This document shows positions 54,104 to 63,069 of a stretch of 64,000 nucleotides of DNA, piece after piece (the first letter of the stretch is position 1; each line of letters begins with the position of its first letter). A program made the position numbers and the translations under genes. The DNA lies in NCBI RefSeq assembly GCF_016623465.1, contig NZ_JAEDAJ010000001.1, positions 565,963 through 629,962 on the forward strand. The letters are read 5' to 3'. The DNA comes from Brachybacterium halotolerans. GTDB taxonomy: Bacteria; Actinomycetota; Actinomycetes; Actinomycetales; Dermabacteraceae. Under the pieces are notes generated by a model. The model was not told the origin of the DNA. It searched no databases and saw nothing but the letters and a program-made list of their open reading frames with translations.

Positions 54104-55608
54104 GCCGCCGGACCTGGGTGCGGCTCGACAACGCCTCGAACATCTTCCTCGCCGCGCGCACCGAGTCGGACACCAAGGTGTTCCGGCTGAGCGCCGAGAT
54201 GGATGCCGAGGTGGATCCGGGCGTGCTCCAGGAGGCCCTCGACGCGGTCTTCGAGCTCTATCCCCTCTACCGCGCGGTGCTGCGCCGCGGCGTGTTCTGG
54301 TACTACCTGCAGGACAGCGACCTGCGCCCCGTGGTCGAGCCCGAGCGTCGCCCCAGCTGCGCGCCGATCTACCAGGACGGCAGGCGCACCCTGCTGTTCC
54401 GGGTGATCCACCATCGCCGGCGGATCTCCCTGGAGGTCTTCCACGCGCTCTCCGACGGGACCGGGGCGATGTGGTTCCTCACCGACCTGCTCGTCGAGTA
54501 CGCGCGGAGGCGCTACCCCGCGGATGCGGCGGGCGCAGCGGGCGCGCCGGGGACGACGGACGGCGCGGAGACGCCGCGCGCGCCGGCTGCGGCCGCGGCG
54601 GGAGACTCCCCGTCCTCCCACGCGCTGGAGACCGACAGCTTCGCCCACTACTTCCGACGCCGCCGCCCCACCGCCTTCGAGGAGGCGTTCGCCGAGGCCG
54701 CCGCTCCCGCCGCGCTGACCCTCGCCGAGAAGACCGTGCGCGCGGCAGGCTCCACCGGCGGCATCCCGACGAGCGCCTCCCCCGCCCCGTCCGACGCCGT
54801 CCCCGCCGGGCCTGCGCGACGCACCCGCATCCACCGCGTCCGCGGCACCCGCACGCCGGACGACCGCACCCGCGCCGTCGAGCTGACGATGCCGACCGCC
54901 CAGCTGCTCGCCCTCTCGAAGGCCGCCGGAGCGAGCCCGACCATGTATCTCACGGCGCTGTTCATGGACGCGGTGCGCGAGTCCTCGGGCGGCCTGGGCA
55001 GGGCCCGCACGCTGAGCGCCTCGGTGCCCGTGAACCTGCGGCAGTTCTTCCCCTCCACGAGCGCCCGCAACTTCTTCGCGACCATCCGCGTCGAGCACAC
55101 CTTCTCCCCCGACGGCAGCGACGGCCGTGATGGCTCAGTCGGCCCAGACGGCCCCGACTCCCCCGAGGCGGTCGCCCGCGCCCTGGAGGCCGAGTTCCGC
55201 CCGCAGGCATCGGCCGCGGCGCTCGCGCCGAAGGTCGCGCGGTTCATCCGCGTGGAGCGCTCCCCGCTGCTGCGGATCGTGCCGCGTCCCCTCAAGGACC
55301 TCATCCTGGGCTGGCTGAACGCCGCCTCGAACCGGCACCTGAGCCTCGCGGTCTCGAACCTGGGGCGGCTGCGCCTGCCGGAGCCGGCGGCCTCGCACGT
55401 GGGCCGGGTGCTCTTCCAGGTCTCGGCCGCGCGCCCGCAGTTCTGCGCGATCTCCCACGGCGAGCAGATGACCGTCACCTTCACCTCGCCGTTCACTCAG
55501 ACCGGGCACGTGCGTGCCTTCGCCCGCTCGCTGAGCGCGCGCGGGATCGACGTGTCGGTGACGGCCGCCCGGGTCACCGAGGCCGAGCTCGCGGAGGTCG
55601 CGCCATGA
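54100..55608 (+). CDS. Condensation-domain-like acyltransferase
   Basis: 502 residues. The active-site pattern EVFHALSDGTGAMWFLTDLL (HxxxDG, about 110-129), the second half with AGASPTMYLTALFMDAVRES and SVPVNLRQFFPSTSARNFFA, and the C-terminal SNLGRLRLPE match alcohol acetyltransferase/PapA-like members of the condensation (BAHD, WS/DGAT) superfamily. An Ala/Gly/Ser-rich linker (about 145-240) joins the two lobes and a short Asp/Gly run (SDGRDGSVGPDGPD, about 345) is inserted in the second lobe. Coupled by 4-nt overlaps to the hydrolase before it and the zinc-ribbon protein after it. Acyl donor and acceptor unknown. Confidence 0.8.
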   Translation: MSRRTWVRLDNASNIFLAARTESDTKVFRLSAEMDAEVDPGVLQEALDAVFELYPLYRAVLRRGVFWYYLQDSDLRPVVEPERRPSCAPIYQDGRRTLLFRVIHHRRRISLEVFHALSDGTGAMWFLTDLLVEYARRRYPADAAGAAGAPGTTDGAETPRAPAAAAAGDSPSSHALETDSFAHYFRRRRPTAFEEAFAEAAAPAALTLAEKTVRAAGSTGGIPTSASPAPSDAVPAGPARRTRIHRVRGTRTPDDRTRAVELTMPTAQLLALSKAAGASPTMYLTALFMDAVRESSGGLGRARTLSASVPVNLRQFFPSTSARNFFATIRVEHTFSPDGSDGRDGSVGPDGPDSPEAVARALEAEFRPQASAAALAPKVARFIRVERSPLLRIVPRPLKDLILGWLNAASNRHLSLAVSNLGRLRLPEPAASHVGRVLFQVSAARPQFCAISHGEQMTVTFTSPFTQTGHVRAFARSLSARGIDVSVTAARVTEAELAEVAP

Positions 55609-56270
55609 GGCGGTGCACCGAGTGCGCGGTGCGGATCGAGGGCAACTGGTCGCGCTGCCCGCTGTGCGGGTCGCACCTGGTGGGCCATCCCTCCCCCGAT
55701 CCGCTGCCGAGTGTGCCCCTGCGCTTCTCCCGCCGTCGCCTGCTGCGGATCCTCACGGTGATCTCGCTCGTGCTGGTCGCGATCTCGTTCGTCGTCCAGC
55801 TGTGGCTGGGGCATCGACCGGCCGAGTTCGGGGCGGTCCGCTCGGTGTGGCTGGGCGTGTGCACCATGTGGCTGGTCGCGCTGATGGCGCTGCGCGGCCG
55901 ACGCGACCTCGCCCGGTCCACCCTGACGCTGCTGGTCCTGGCCGCGCTCGTGTGCACGTATTGGGACTATCTGACCGGCTGGCATCGCTGGTCGCTGACC
56001 TTCGCGGTGCCGATCATGTGCGGATGCGCGATCATCGCGCTGGTGATCCTCGAGCACGTCATGCGCCTCGAGGTCGGCGAGCACGCCCTCTACAGCGCGC
56101 TCACCGTGCTGCTGGGGATCGTGCCGATCCTCTTCCTGCTGCTGGGCTGGGTGACCACGCCCGTGCCGTCGGCGATCTGCGTGGTGCTCGCGCTGCTCTC
56201 GCTCGCGCTGCTGCAGCTCGAGCGCGCGGCGGAGGTTCGCGACGAGCTCGCGAAGAAGCTCCACGTCTGA
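55605..56270 (+). CDS. Zinc-ribbon membrane protein (DUF6320)
   Basis: 221 residues. N-terminal CxxC-x13-CxxC zinc ribbon (CTECAVRIEGNWSRCPLCGS), then six membrane helices from about residue 45 to 205 (RRLLRILTVISLVLVAISFV onward) and a charged cytoplasmic end. This family is encoded beside alpha/beta hydrolases and alcohol acetyltransferase-like proteins in several phyla, an association that argues for one membrane-bound system. Function unknown. Overlaps the acyltransferase stop by 4 nt. Confidence 0.78.
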   Translation: MRRCTECAVRIEGNWSRCPLCGSHLVGHPSPDPLPSVPLRFSRRRLLRILTVISLVLVAISFVVQLWLGHRPAEFGAVRSVWLGVCTMWLVALMALRGRRDLARSTLTLLVLAALVCTYWDYLTGWHRWSLTFAVPIMCGCAIIALVILEHVMRLEVGEHALYSALTVLLGIVPILFLLLGWVTTPVPSAICVVLALLSLALLQLERAAEVRDELAKKLHV

Positions 56271-56326
56271 GTCGCGCTCCTCGGGGCGGCCGGTGGCGCG
56301 TCCTTCACGCTCGGTTCTCGATGCGC

Positions 56327-57580
56327 TCAGCCCTCGACGCGCTCGGCCCAGGCCGGCGCCGCGCGCAGCAGGGTCTGCAGATCGCTCTCGTCCAGGAGGG
56401 ACGCGCGGGAGGGCTCGGCCGACGGGTCTGTGCCGCCGCCGGGAAGGGCGGGGCCGACGGCCCGATCCGGTCGATGGGCGAGCCACGTGAAGCCCGCGAG
56501 GTCGCGCGGACCGAAGCCGAGCTCCCGCCAGCTGCGGGTGACGGACCCGAGCTGCGCCTCGAGGCGCTGCGGGCCGGCGGGATCCACGACGAGCTCGATG
56601 CCGACTCCGGCCTCGCGCAGCTCGGCGAGCAGCTCCCAGGCGGAGAAGCCCGCCGGGGAGAGCGCGAGCCGGGTGGCGCCGGCGGTGCGGGCGGCGCTCA
56701 GCAGCGCCGTGTCGCCGCTGGGCGCGAGGGTCACGTCCTGGACGTCGAGGCCCGCTCCGGACCGGAGCTCCTCGAGCAGGGTGCGCCAGACCTCGCCGAT
56801 GTCGGGAACGGGCAGCGCCGGGTAGCGGCGGTACTCCGAGGGCGTGGGGATCGCGCCGCGTGCCAGCGCGAGGGCGGCGCCGTCGCGGATCAGCAGGCGC
56901 GGCCGGGCGCCGGGCACGTGGCTGCGCACCGCGTCGAGGTGCTCGGCGATGCCCTCGGCGAGCAGGTGCGGGAGGTCGCGCAGGGCACCGCGGTCGGCGA
57001 GGGTGCGCTCGCCCGAGCCGAGGAAGGTCGCGGCGGCGAGGGTGAGCGGGCCGAGCGTGGTGACGACGAGGTCGCCCTCGTACCCGTGCAGGGCGATGCG
57101 GGCGGCCTCGAGGAGGCGCTCGCGCAGCTCCTGGGCGCGACGCCACGTGCGCGAGCTGCCCGGCCCGATCCGCCATCCGTAGCTCGCGAGATCGCCCGTG
57201 GTGCCGGCGAGCAGGGTGAGCGATTGCGGGAGCAGCTGGTCGGCACCCTCGGTGCCGAGCGCCGCGGGCAGGAACAGGCGCGTGGCGATCTGCTCCTCGA
57301 GGTCGTCGCCGAGCAGGCCCCGCAGACGGGTGAGGGCGAGCAGGCGGTCCGCATCGCCATCCGCGAGATCGGAGGCACCGCCGGACGTCCGCGCGTCCCG
57401 GCCGCCGGTCGCCCCGGACGGCACGTGCCCGGTCAGCATCTGCCCGGTCGTCTCCTGCCGGGTCGGCACCTGCCAGGTCCCGTCGCCCGTGATCGTCACG
57501 AGAGGATCGGCGCCCGTGGTGCCGCCGCCCGCCGCGCGCTGTTCCGTCACGCGGCCCTCACTCATGCGGCCCACCGTCAT
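56327..57580 (-). CDS. MetE-like TIM-barrel protein (Rv3015c type)
   Basis: 417 residues. Resembles the C-terminal half of cobalamin-independent methionine synthase: TRLFLPAALGTEGADQLLPQ, LASYGWRIGPGSSRTWRRAQ, GYEGDLVVTTLGPLTLAAAT, VRSHVPGARPRLLIRDGAAL. The zinc-binding His/Cys ligands of true MetE are not seen, so catalysis of homocysteine methylation is doubtful. The first 75 residues are a Gly/Thr-rich extension. Its ATG overlaps the mnmA stop; the iscS-mnmA-MetE-like order is conserved in actinobacteria including mycobacteria, so a link to sulfur or tRNA thiolation is possible. Confidence 0.75.
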   Translation of the reverse strand: MTVGRMSEGRVTEQRAAGGGTTGADPLVTITGDGTWQVPTRQETTGQMLTGHVPSGATGGRDARTSGGASDLADGDADRLLALTRLRGLLGDDLEEQIATRLFLPAALGTEGADQLLPQSLTLLAGTTGDLASYGWRIGPGSSRTWRRAQELRERLLEAARIALHGYEGDLVVTTLGPLTLAAATFLGSGERTLADRGALRDLPHLLAEGIAEHLDAVRSHVPGARPRLLIRDGAALALARGAIPTPSEYRRYPALPVPDIGEVWRTLLEELRSGAGLDVQDVTLAPSGDTALLSAARTAGATRLALSPAGFSAWELLAELREAGVGIELVVDPAGPQRLEAQLGSVTRSWRELGFGPRDLAGFTWLAHRPDRAVGPALPGGGTDPSAEPSRASLLDESDLQTLLRAAPAWAERVEG

Positions 57581-58656
57581 GCGGCGCGGCGCTCGAGGGT
57601 CGCCGACGCGATCACGCGGTCACCGTCGTACAGCACGAGGGTCTGCCCGGGGGCGACGCCGCGCACCGGGGAGCTGAGGCGCACGCTGAGCATGTCGTCG
57701 GCCCGCTCGATGATGCCGGGCAGCGCCTCGCCGTGGGCGCGGATCTGGGCGCTCACCTCGCGTCCCGGCGCGAGCGGCTCGAAGGGGATCGGCGCGGACG
57801 CCTCGAGCAGGGTGGTCGAGAGCAGCTCGGCCGCGCCGACGACGACCTGCCGGGTCTCGGGCTTCACGTCGAGGACGTAGCGCGGGGCGCCGTCGGCCGC
57901 GGGGCGGTCCAGGCCCAGTCCCTTGCGCTGGCCCACGGTGAAGCCGAAGGTGCCGCGGTGGGTGCCCAGCACGGTGCCATCGGCGTCGACCACCTCGCCC
58001 GGGGCCTCGCCGAGGCTGCGCTCGAGGAAGCCGCGGGTGTCGCCGTCGGCGATGAAGCAGATGTCGTAGCTGTCGGGCTTCGTGGACACGCCCAGTCGGC
58101 GCTCGCGGGCCTCGGCGCGCACGGCCTCCTTGTCCTCGAACGCTCCGAGGGGGAACACGGCGCGGGAGACGGCCTCGGGGCCCATGACCGCGAGCACGTA
58201 GGACTGGTCCTTGGGGAGGTTGCGGGCACGGTGCAGCGAGGGGGCGCCGTCCGGGCCCTCGGCGCGCACGTCCGCGTAGTGGCCGGTGCACACGGCGTCG
58301 AAGCCGAGGGCGCGGGCGCGCTCCATGAGGGTCGCGAACTTGATGTGCTCGTTGCAGCGCACGCACGGGTTCGGGGTGCGGCCGGCCGCGTACTCGGCCA
58401 GGAAGTCCGAGACGACCAGGTCGTGGAAGTCGTCGGAGAGGTCCCAGACGTAGAAGGGGATGCCGATGCGCTCGGCGGCGCGGCGGGCGTCGGCCGCGTC
58501 CTCGACGGTGCAGCATCCGCGCGATCCGGTGCGGTTCTCGGCCCGGTTCTTGGACAGCGCCATGTGGACGCCGACCACGTCGTGGCCCGCCTCGTGGGCG
58601 CGCGCGGCCGCGACGGCGGAATCGACGCCGCCGCTCATCGCTGCCAGCACCTTCAT
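57577..58656 (-). CDS. mnmA: tRNA-specific 2-thiouridylase
   Basis: 359 residues. Adds sulfur to U34 of tRNA(Lys/Glu/Gln). PP-loop VLAAMSGGVDSAVAAARAHE, catalytic cysteines in RTPNPCVRCNEHIKFATLM and DSYDICFIADGDTRGFLERS, RNLPKDQSYVLAVM and the C-terminal beta-barrel (TFGFTVGQRKGLGLDRPAAD; QIRAHGEALPGIIERADDML). The ATG at 58656 matches the usual N-terminus MKVLAAMSGG. Sulfur comes from the cysteine desulfurase encoded about 100 bp upstream. Confidence 0.96.
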   Translation of the reverse strand: MKVLAAMSGGVDSAVAAARAHEAGHDVVGVHMALSKNRAENRTGSRGCCTVEDAADARRAAERIGIPFYVWDLSDDFHDLVVSDFLAEYAAGRTPNPCVRCNEHIKFATLMERARALGFDAVCTGHYADVRAEGPDGAPSLHRARNLPKDQSYVLAVMGPEAVSRAVFPLGAFEDKEAVRAEARERRLGVSTKPDSYDICFIADGDTRGFLERSLGEAPGEVVDADGTVLGTHRGTFGFTVGQRKGLGLDRPAADGAPRYVLDVKPETRQVVVGAAELLSTTLLEASAPIPFEPLAPGREVSAQIRAHGEALPGIIERADDMLSVRLSSPVRGVAPGQTLVLYDGDRVIASATLERRAA

Positions 58657-58761
58657 GGGGACCTCGCCTCCTGCTCGGATGCCGCGCGGATCCGGGACGC
58701 GCGGCCGCACCAGTCTACGAAGCGCCGGATGCGGACAGGCAACCGCTCGACGAGCGCTTGC

Positions 58762-59952
58762 TCACCGCACGAGCGCGCCGACGGCCCGCGCCCGCTCGAT
58801 GGCCTCGGGCAGGGCGGCGAGCACGCGGTCCACGTCGTCCACGCGGCTCGACCAGCCCAGCGAGAGCCGCAGGGCGCCGCGCGCAAGATCGGGCTCGATG
58901 CCCATCGCGGTCAGCACGTGGCTGGCCCGGGTGACGCCAGCCGAGCACGCGGAGCCCGCCGAGGCGTCGATCCCCTGCTGGTCGAGCATGAGCAGCAGGG
59001 CGTCCTGGTCGCATCCGGGCAGCAGCACGTGCACCACGTGCGGGCTGCGCGGGGCGGCCTCGGCGGTGAGCACGGCGTCCGGGGCGATCTCCCGGATGCC
59101 CGCGCGCAGGCGCTGCGCCATCTCCCCCAGTCGCGCCGACTCCGCCTCCCGGTCCGCGAGGGTGCGTGCGAGCGCGGCGGCGAGCGATGCGGTCTGCGGG
59201 GCGTCGAGCGTGCCCGGGCGCACGCCGCGCTGCTGCCCGCCGCCGGTGAGGCCCGCGACGAAGGGGATGTCGGGGCGCACCACCAGCAGGCCCACGCCCA
59301 CGGGGGCGCCGATCTTGTGGCCGGTCAGGCTCAGCATGTCCACCGTGCGCACGGGCAGCTCGACATGGCTCGTGGCCTGGACGGCGTCGGTGTGGACGAG
59401 GGCGCCGGCGGCGTGGGCGATCTCGGCGACCGCCGCGAGGTCCTGGACCACGCCGGTCTCGTTGTTCACGAGGGCGACGCTCACCACGCTCACGTCGCCC
59501 GGGGCGAGGGCCTCCCGCAGCGCCTCGAGGTCCAGCAGACCGTCGCCGTCCACGGGGATCTCACGCGACTCGATGCCGGGGGCCAGGGAGCGGGCGGTCT
59601 CGAGCACCGCCGGATGGTCGGTCGCGCAGACCGCGACGGCCCGGCGGGACGGATCGGCCGCCTGGGCGGCGAGGGCCGCGCCGCGCACGGCGAGGTTGTC
59701 GGCCTCGGTCCCGCCGGAGGTCAGGGTCAGCCAGGAGACCGGGACGTCGAGCGAGGCCGCGAGCGAGTCGAGGGCGTCGTCGAGGACGCCGCGGGCGCGG
59801 CGGCCGGAGCCGTGGCGCGAGGTCGGGTTCCCCGGAAAGGCGGAGGCGTCGAGGAAGGCGTCGCGGGCCTCGGGCCGGAGCGGCGCCGTGGCCGCGTGGT
59901 CGATGTAGACGCGCGGCGGGGTGCCGTGCTCACCAGGGCTGGCTGGGGTCAC
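58762..59952 (-). CDS. iscS: Cysteine desulfurase (IscS/NifS family)
   Basis: 396 residues, PLP enzyme. Seen: VYIDHAATAPLRPEARDAFL, LTLTSGGTEADNLAVRGAAL, VVSVALVNNETGVVQDL, the PLP lysine in DMLSLTGHKIGAPVGVGLLV and the active cysteine in DASAGSACSAGVTRASHVLT. The long GSACSAG loop is that of group I desulfurases. The GTG at 59952 lies 23 nt inside the 3' end of the upstream membrane-protein gene, so both are on one transcript. Donates sulfur to MnmA and probably to cluster assembly. Confidence 0.95.
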   Translation of the reverse strand: MTPASPGEHGTPPRVYIDHAATAPLRPEARDAFLDASAFPGNPTSRHGSGRRARGVLDDALDSLAASLDVPVSWLTLTSGGTEADNLAVRGAALAAQAADPSRRAVAVCATDHPAVLETARSLAPGIESREIPVDGDGLLDLEALREALAPGDVSVVSVALVNNETGVVQDLAAVAEIAHAAGALVHTDAVQATSHVELPVRTVDMLSLTGHKIGAPVGVGLLVVRPDIPFVAGLTGGGQQRGVRPGTLDAPQTASLAAALARTLADREAESARLGEMAQRLRAGIREIAPDAVLTAEAAPRSPHVVHVLLPGCDQDALLLMLDQQGIDASAGSACSAGVTRASHVLTAMGIEPDLARGALRLSLGWSSRVDDVDRVLAALPEAIERARAVGALVR

Positions 59953-60991
59953 TGCTCGCTCCGTCGTCCGAGTCCTCGCCGTCGCCCGAGTTCGCGTCGC
60001 CGTTGCGCTTCTCGAGGTCCTCGGCCTTCTTCTGGTCCTCCGCGTCGCCCTGCGTGGGAGCCTCCTCGTCGGGCCCGTCGCCCTTCGGATCCTCCTTCTT
60101 GGGGTCGCCCGGGTCCTTGGGCGCACTGCCCTTCCCGTCCTGATCGCCCTGGTCCTCGCCCTGGCCCTGGTCGTCGCCCTCCTGGCCCTTGTCACGGGCG
60201 TCCGGGTCGTTGCCGGCCTCCTTGTCGGACGAGCGGCGCTCCTCCTCGATGCGCTTGCCGTTGTCGCCGGTGGTGCCCTTGTCCTCGTTGCCCGAGCCCT
60301 CGCCCTCGCCCTGCTGGTCCTCGCCCTGGCCTCCGCCGCCCTGGCCCTCGCCGTCGCCGCCTCCTCCGCCACCGGCGCAGGGGGCGAGCAGCTGCTCGGC
60401 CTCGTACAGGCGGTCGGCGCGGTCGCCGGCGTCGTCGATCTCGTTCGCCTGGCGCTCGATGGAGATCGCGAGGTTGTTGAGGATCTTGCACTGGGCGTGG
60501 GGCGGCTGGTTGAGGTCCTTGCCCTCCTGCCAGTCCTTCAGCGCCACGCGCAGCTCGGTCTCGGCCTCGGCGTTCTTGTCCTGCTGGAGCAGGTCCGTGC
60601 CCTTGGTGAGGTGCGGGAGGTAGGGCTCGAACCAGTTGGCATTCTGCACGGGCCACAGCCGCTCGCTCGCCCGGGCGTAGGACCCGTCGCCGTAGGCGCC
60701 GTCGTGCCATGCCTGGGTGAGGGGCATGGAGACGAAGCGGACGGCGAGCAGGGCGAGGATCAGCAGCGGGATGCCGAGGATCGCGAAGGCGATGAGCCGG
60801 ATCCGGCGCAGCAGCCGCACGTCGAGCCCGAAGTCCTGGGGCCGACGGGGCTCGGCCTCGGCGAGCGGCCGCGCGGCGTCGTCGGCCGCCCCGTCCTGCG
60901 GGGACGGGCTCGCGGCCGATGGGCCCGAAGGACCGGAAGGGCCAGAGGCGCCGGGCGGCGCGGGCGGCGGAGGGGTGAGGGTCGAGCTCAT
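59930..60991 (-). CDS. Membrane protein with Gly/Gln/Asp-rich acidic tail (Bat-operon type)
   Basis: 353 residues. Pro/Gly/Ser-rich lead (about 1-50), one membrane helix (RLIAFAILGIPLLILALLAV, about 65-84), a helical TPR-like part (about 115-200: YLPHLTKGTDLLQQDKNAEA, ETELRVALKDWQEGKDLNQP, AISIERQANEID), then about 145 residues almost wholly Gly, Gln, Glu, Asp and Lys, likely disordered. The position directly after two vWA genes resembles BatC/BatE-like proteins. ATGA overlap with the upstream vWA gene. Confidence 0.7.
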   Translation of the reverse strand: MSSTLTPPPPAPPGASGPSGPSGPSAASPSPQDGAADDAARPLAEAEPRRPQDFGLDVRLLRRIRLIAFAILGIPLLILALLAVRFVSMPLTQAWHDGAYGDGSYARASERLWPVQNANWFEPYLPHLTKGTDLLQQDKNAEAETELRVALKDWQEGKDLNQPPHAQCKILNNLAISIERQANEIDDAGDRADRLYEAEQLLAPCAGGGGGGDGEGQGGGGQGEDQQGEGEGSGNEDKGTTGDNGKRIEEERRSSDKEAGNDPDARDKGQEGDDQGQGEDQGDQDGKGSAPKDPGDPKKEDPKGDGPDEEAPTQGDAEDQKKAEDLEKRNGDANSGDGEDSDDGASSDPSQPW

Positions 60992-62031
60992 GACCTGCCT
61001 CCTTCTCCCGGGGGATCGCCCGGACCGGCGGATCCCGCACCGGTCGCGGCGAGCAGCTCACTGCGGTCGCGCCGACGCGGCAGACGATACGTCATCTCCC
61101 CCAGCTCCCAGATGAACAGGGCGGCCAGCGGGATCGCCGCCACCCAGTACCAGTCGCGGAAGCTCGCCACGTCACGGCGGGACTCGATGGGGATGGGCTT
61201 GAGGGTGATGCCCTCCATCGTGCCCTCGATCGGGGCCTCGGGATCGGTGCGGTGCAGGTACGGGACGCCCATCTGCTGCGCGATGGCCTTCAGCTGGTCC
61301 TCGTCGATGCGGGAGATGCCCTTCGCGCCCGAGGAGTCGGTGATGTACTCGCCGTGCGTGCCGGCGCCCGAGGCCTTCATAGGCCCGCCCTCGCTGGTGC
61401 CGTAGCCGAGCACCGCGCCGCCGTCGATCATCGGCTTCAGCTGGTCGAAGGGCTCCGCGTCGCGGTCGTCGGTGTTCTCGCCGTCGCTGAGGAAGTACAC
61501 GAGGGAGTACGAGTCCGGGTCGTCGGTCTGCGCGTCGGAGAGGGCCTTCGTGAGGGTCGCGAGCGGGCGGTCCACGTTCGAGCCCTTGGACTGGGCGGTG
61601 GACTCGGTGGCGAGGGTGTTGATCCAGGCCTTCGCGGCGCCCGCATCGGTGGTCAGCGGCAGCTGGGAGGCGGCGGTCGAGTCGAAGGAGATGATCGAGT
61701 AGCGGGACCCCTGGGTCTCGGACATGATCTGCTCCATGTCGTGCTTGACGCCGTCGAGTCGGGACTGTCCCTTCGCGTAGTCCTCGGCGTTCATGGAGCC
61801 GGTGCGGTCCACGACGAAGAACACGTTCGCGTTCATGCGCTGGGTCTGCTCGGCCTCCGTATAGGTCGCCGGGCGCAGGGCGACCACCGCGAGCAGCGCG
61901 ACCATCAGCGCGCGCCGCAGCCACGCCCAGCGCTGTCGCGGGCGGCGCACCATCATCACGACCGCGAGCGCGAGCAGCGGGACGAAGACGAGGATCGTGG
62001 CCCACAGCGGGATCAGATGCTCCAGATGCAT
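60988..62031 (-). CDS. vWA-domain membrane protein (BatB-like)
   Basis: 347 residues. Two N-terminal helices (LIPLWATILVFVPLLALAVV; ALMVALLAVVALRPATYTEA), a von Willebrand A domain (about 70-290) with MIDAS DRTGSMN (VFFVVDRTGSMNAEDYA) and SLVYFLSDGENTDDRDAEPF, and a C-terminal helix DWYWVAAIPLAALFIWELGE. The MIDAS third position is Thr rather than Ser (D-x-T-G-S). GGAGGAGAGC ribosome-binding site. Part of a DUF58-vWA operon whose function in actinobacteria is unsettled. Confidence 0.85.
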   Translation of the reverse strand: MHLEHLIPLWATILVFVPLLALAVVMMVRRPRQRWAWLRRALMVALLAVVALRPATYTEAEQTQRMNANVFFVVDRTGSMNAEDYAKGQSRLDGVKHDMEQIMSETQGSRYSIISFDSTAASQLPLTTDAGAAKAWINTLATESTAQSKGSNVDRPLATLTKALSDAQTDDPDSYSLVYFLSDGENTDDRDAEPFDQLKPMIDGGAVLGYGTSEGGPMKASGAGTHGEYITDSSGAKGISRIDEDQLKAIAQQMGVPYLHRTDPEAPIEGTMEGITLKPIPIESRRDVASFRDWYWVAAIPLAALFIWELGEMTYRLPRRRDRSELLAATGAGSAGPGDPPGEGGRS

Positions 62032-62046
62032 GCTCTCCTCCGTCTC

Positions 62047-63069
62047 TCAGCGGTTGCGCCAGCCCACGATCAGCACCCCGGCGAGGGCGATGAGCGTGAG
62101 CACGAAGGCGAACAGCGGATGATCGGTGCGGATGAGGGTGGGCTCGGCTCCCATCTTCTGGGCCTGGGTCTGCTGGATCTCCCGGATGATCGAGGGGATC
62201 GCGTTCGGGTCCGAGGACTGGTAGAGCGTGCCGCCGTGGTCCTCGGTGACCTTCTGGAGCTCGTCGAAGCACTCCTCGGAGCACTCGTAGGCGCCCGGGT
62301 AGAACGTGTACAGATCGATGTCGCGGTCCTCGATGGTCTTGGCGGCCTCGTCGAGGGAGTAGATCGGGTCGCCGTTCACCTCGTTGTCGGTCGCGAAGAT
62401 GATCGAGCGGCTGCGGTCCGTCTCGGCATGGTCGAACAGCTGACCGCACGAGGCGAGGCCGTCGGGCACGATCGAGGCCTGGTCGTCGAGGCCGCGCGTG
62501 CCCTCGACGAAGTCCGCGTACTTCTCGACCTTGTCCTGCGGGTAGTCGCGGCTGCCCAGGCGGTAGCCGAACTCGTCGAAGTCGATCGCCTCGGCTCCCT
62601 CGCTGAGCTCGCGCTCGACGAGGTCGTAGTCGTCGGTGAGCGGGAAGACGGTGCGGGACGTCGAGTTGAAGATCGACAGGGCGATGCGCTCGCCGTGGAA
62701 GTCGTCGACCATCGAGGCGAAGGTCTGCAGGATCTCCGTGTCGTACTCGTACATCGAGCCGGAGACGTCCAGGCACAGCACGATGTCGCGATCGGCGAAC
62801 TCGGGGGTCTGCACGCGCTCGGTGGCGATCCGGCCGGAGAGCAGGGCGGCTGCGAGCAGGCCCAGCACGGCGACGCCCACCTGCACCACGCGCAGCACGC
62901 GTGCGAGCCGCTGGCTGCGCACGAAGCTCGGGATCCGCTCGAGGAACGAGGAGTTCGCGACGAGCACGGGCGCGCGGTGCATCGAGCGGCGGTTCCAGAA
63001 GGTGATCGCCCAGACCACGATCCCGGCGACCAGGAGCAGGCAGGCCACCCACCACAGCGTCATGACCAT
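62047..63069 (-). CDS. vWA-domain membrane protein (BatA-like)
   Basis: 340 residues. Two N-terminal helices, vWA domain with a complete MIDAS IVLCLDVSGSMYEYDTEI, and RSIIFATDNEVNGDPIYSLD as the second acidic motif; C-terminal helix PLFAFVLTLIALAGVLIVGW. The ATG at 63069 follows GGGAGGTGA by 7 nt; an ATG at 63063 would overlap the upstream stop by 4 nt. In Bacteroidetes and Leptospira, Bat proteins assist aerotolerance; here only the architecture is shared. Confidence 0.85.
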   Translation of the reverse strand: MVMTLWWVACLLLVAGIVVWAITFWNRRSMHRAPVLVANSSFLERIPSFVRSQRLARVLRVVQVGVAVLGLLAAALLSGRIATERVQTPEFADRDIVLCLDVSGSMYEYDTEILQTFASMVDDFHGERIALSIFNSTSRTVFPLTDDYDLVERELSEGAEAIDFDEFGYRLGSRDYPQDKVEKYADFVEGTRGLDDQASIVPDGLASCGQLFDHAETDRSRSIIFATDNEVNGDPIYSLDEAAKTIEDRDIDLYTFYPGAYECSEECFDELQKVTEDHGGTLYQSSDPNAIPSIIREIQQTQAQKMGAEPTLIRTDHPLFAFVLTLIALAGVLIVGWRNR

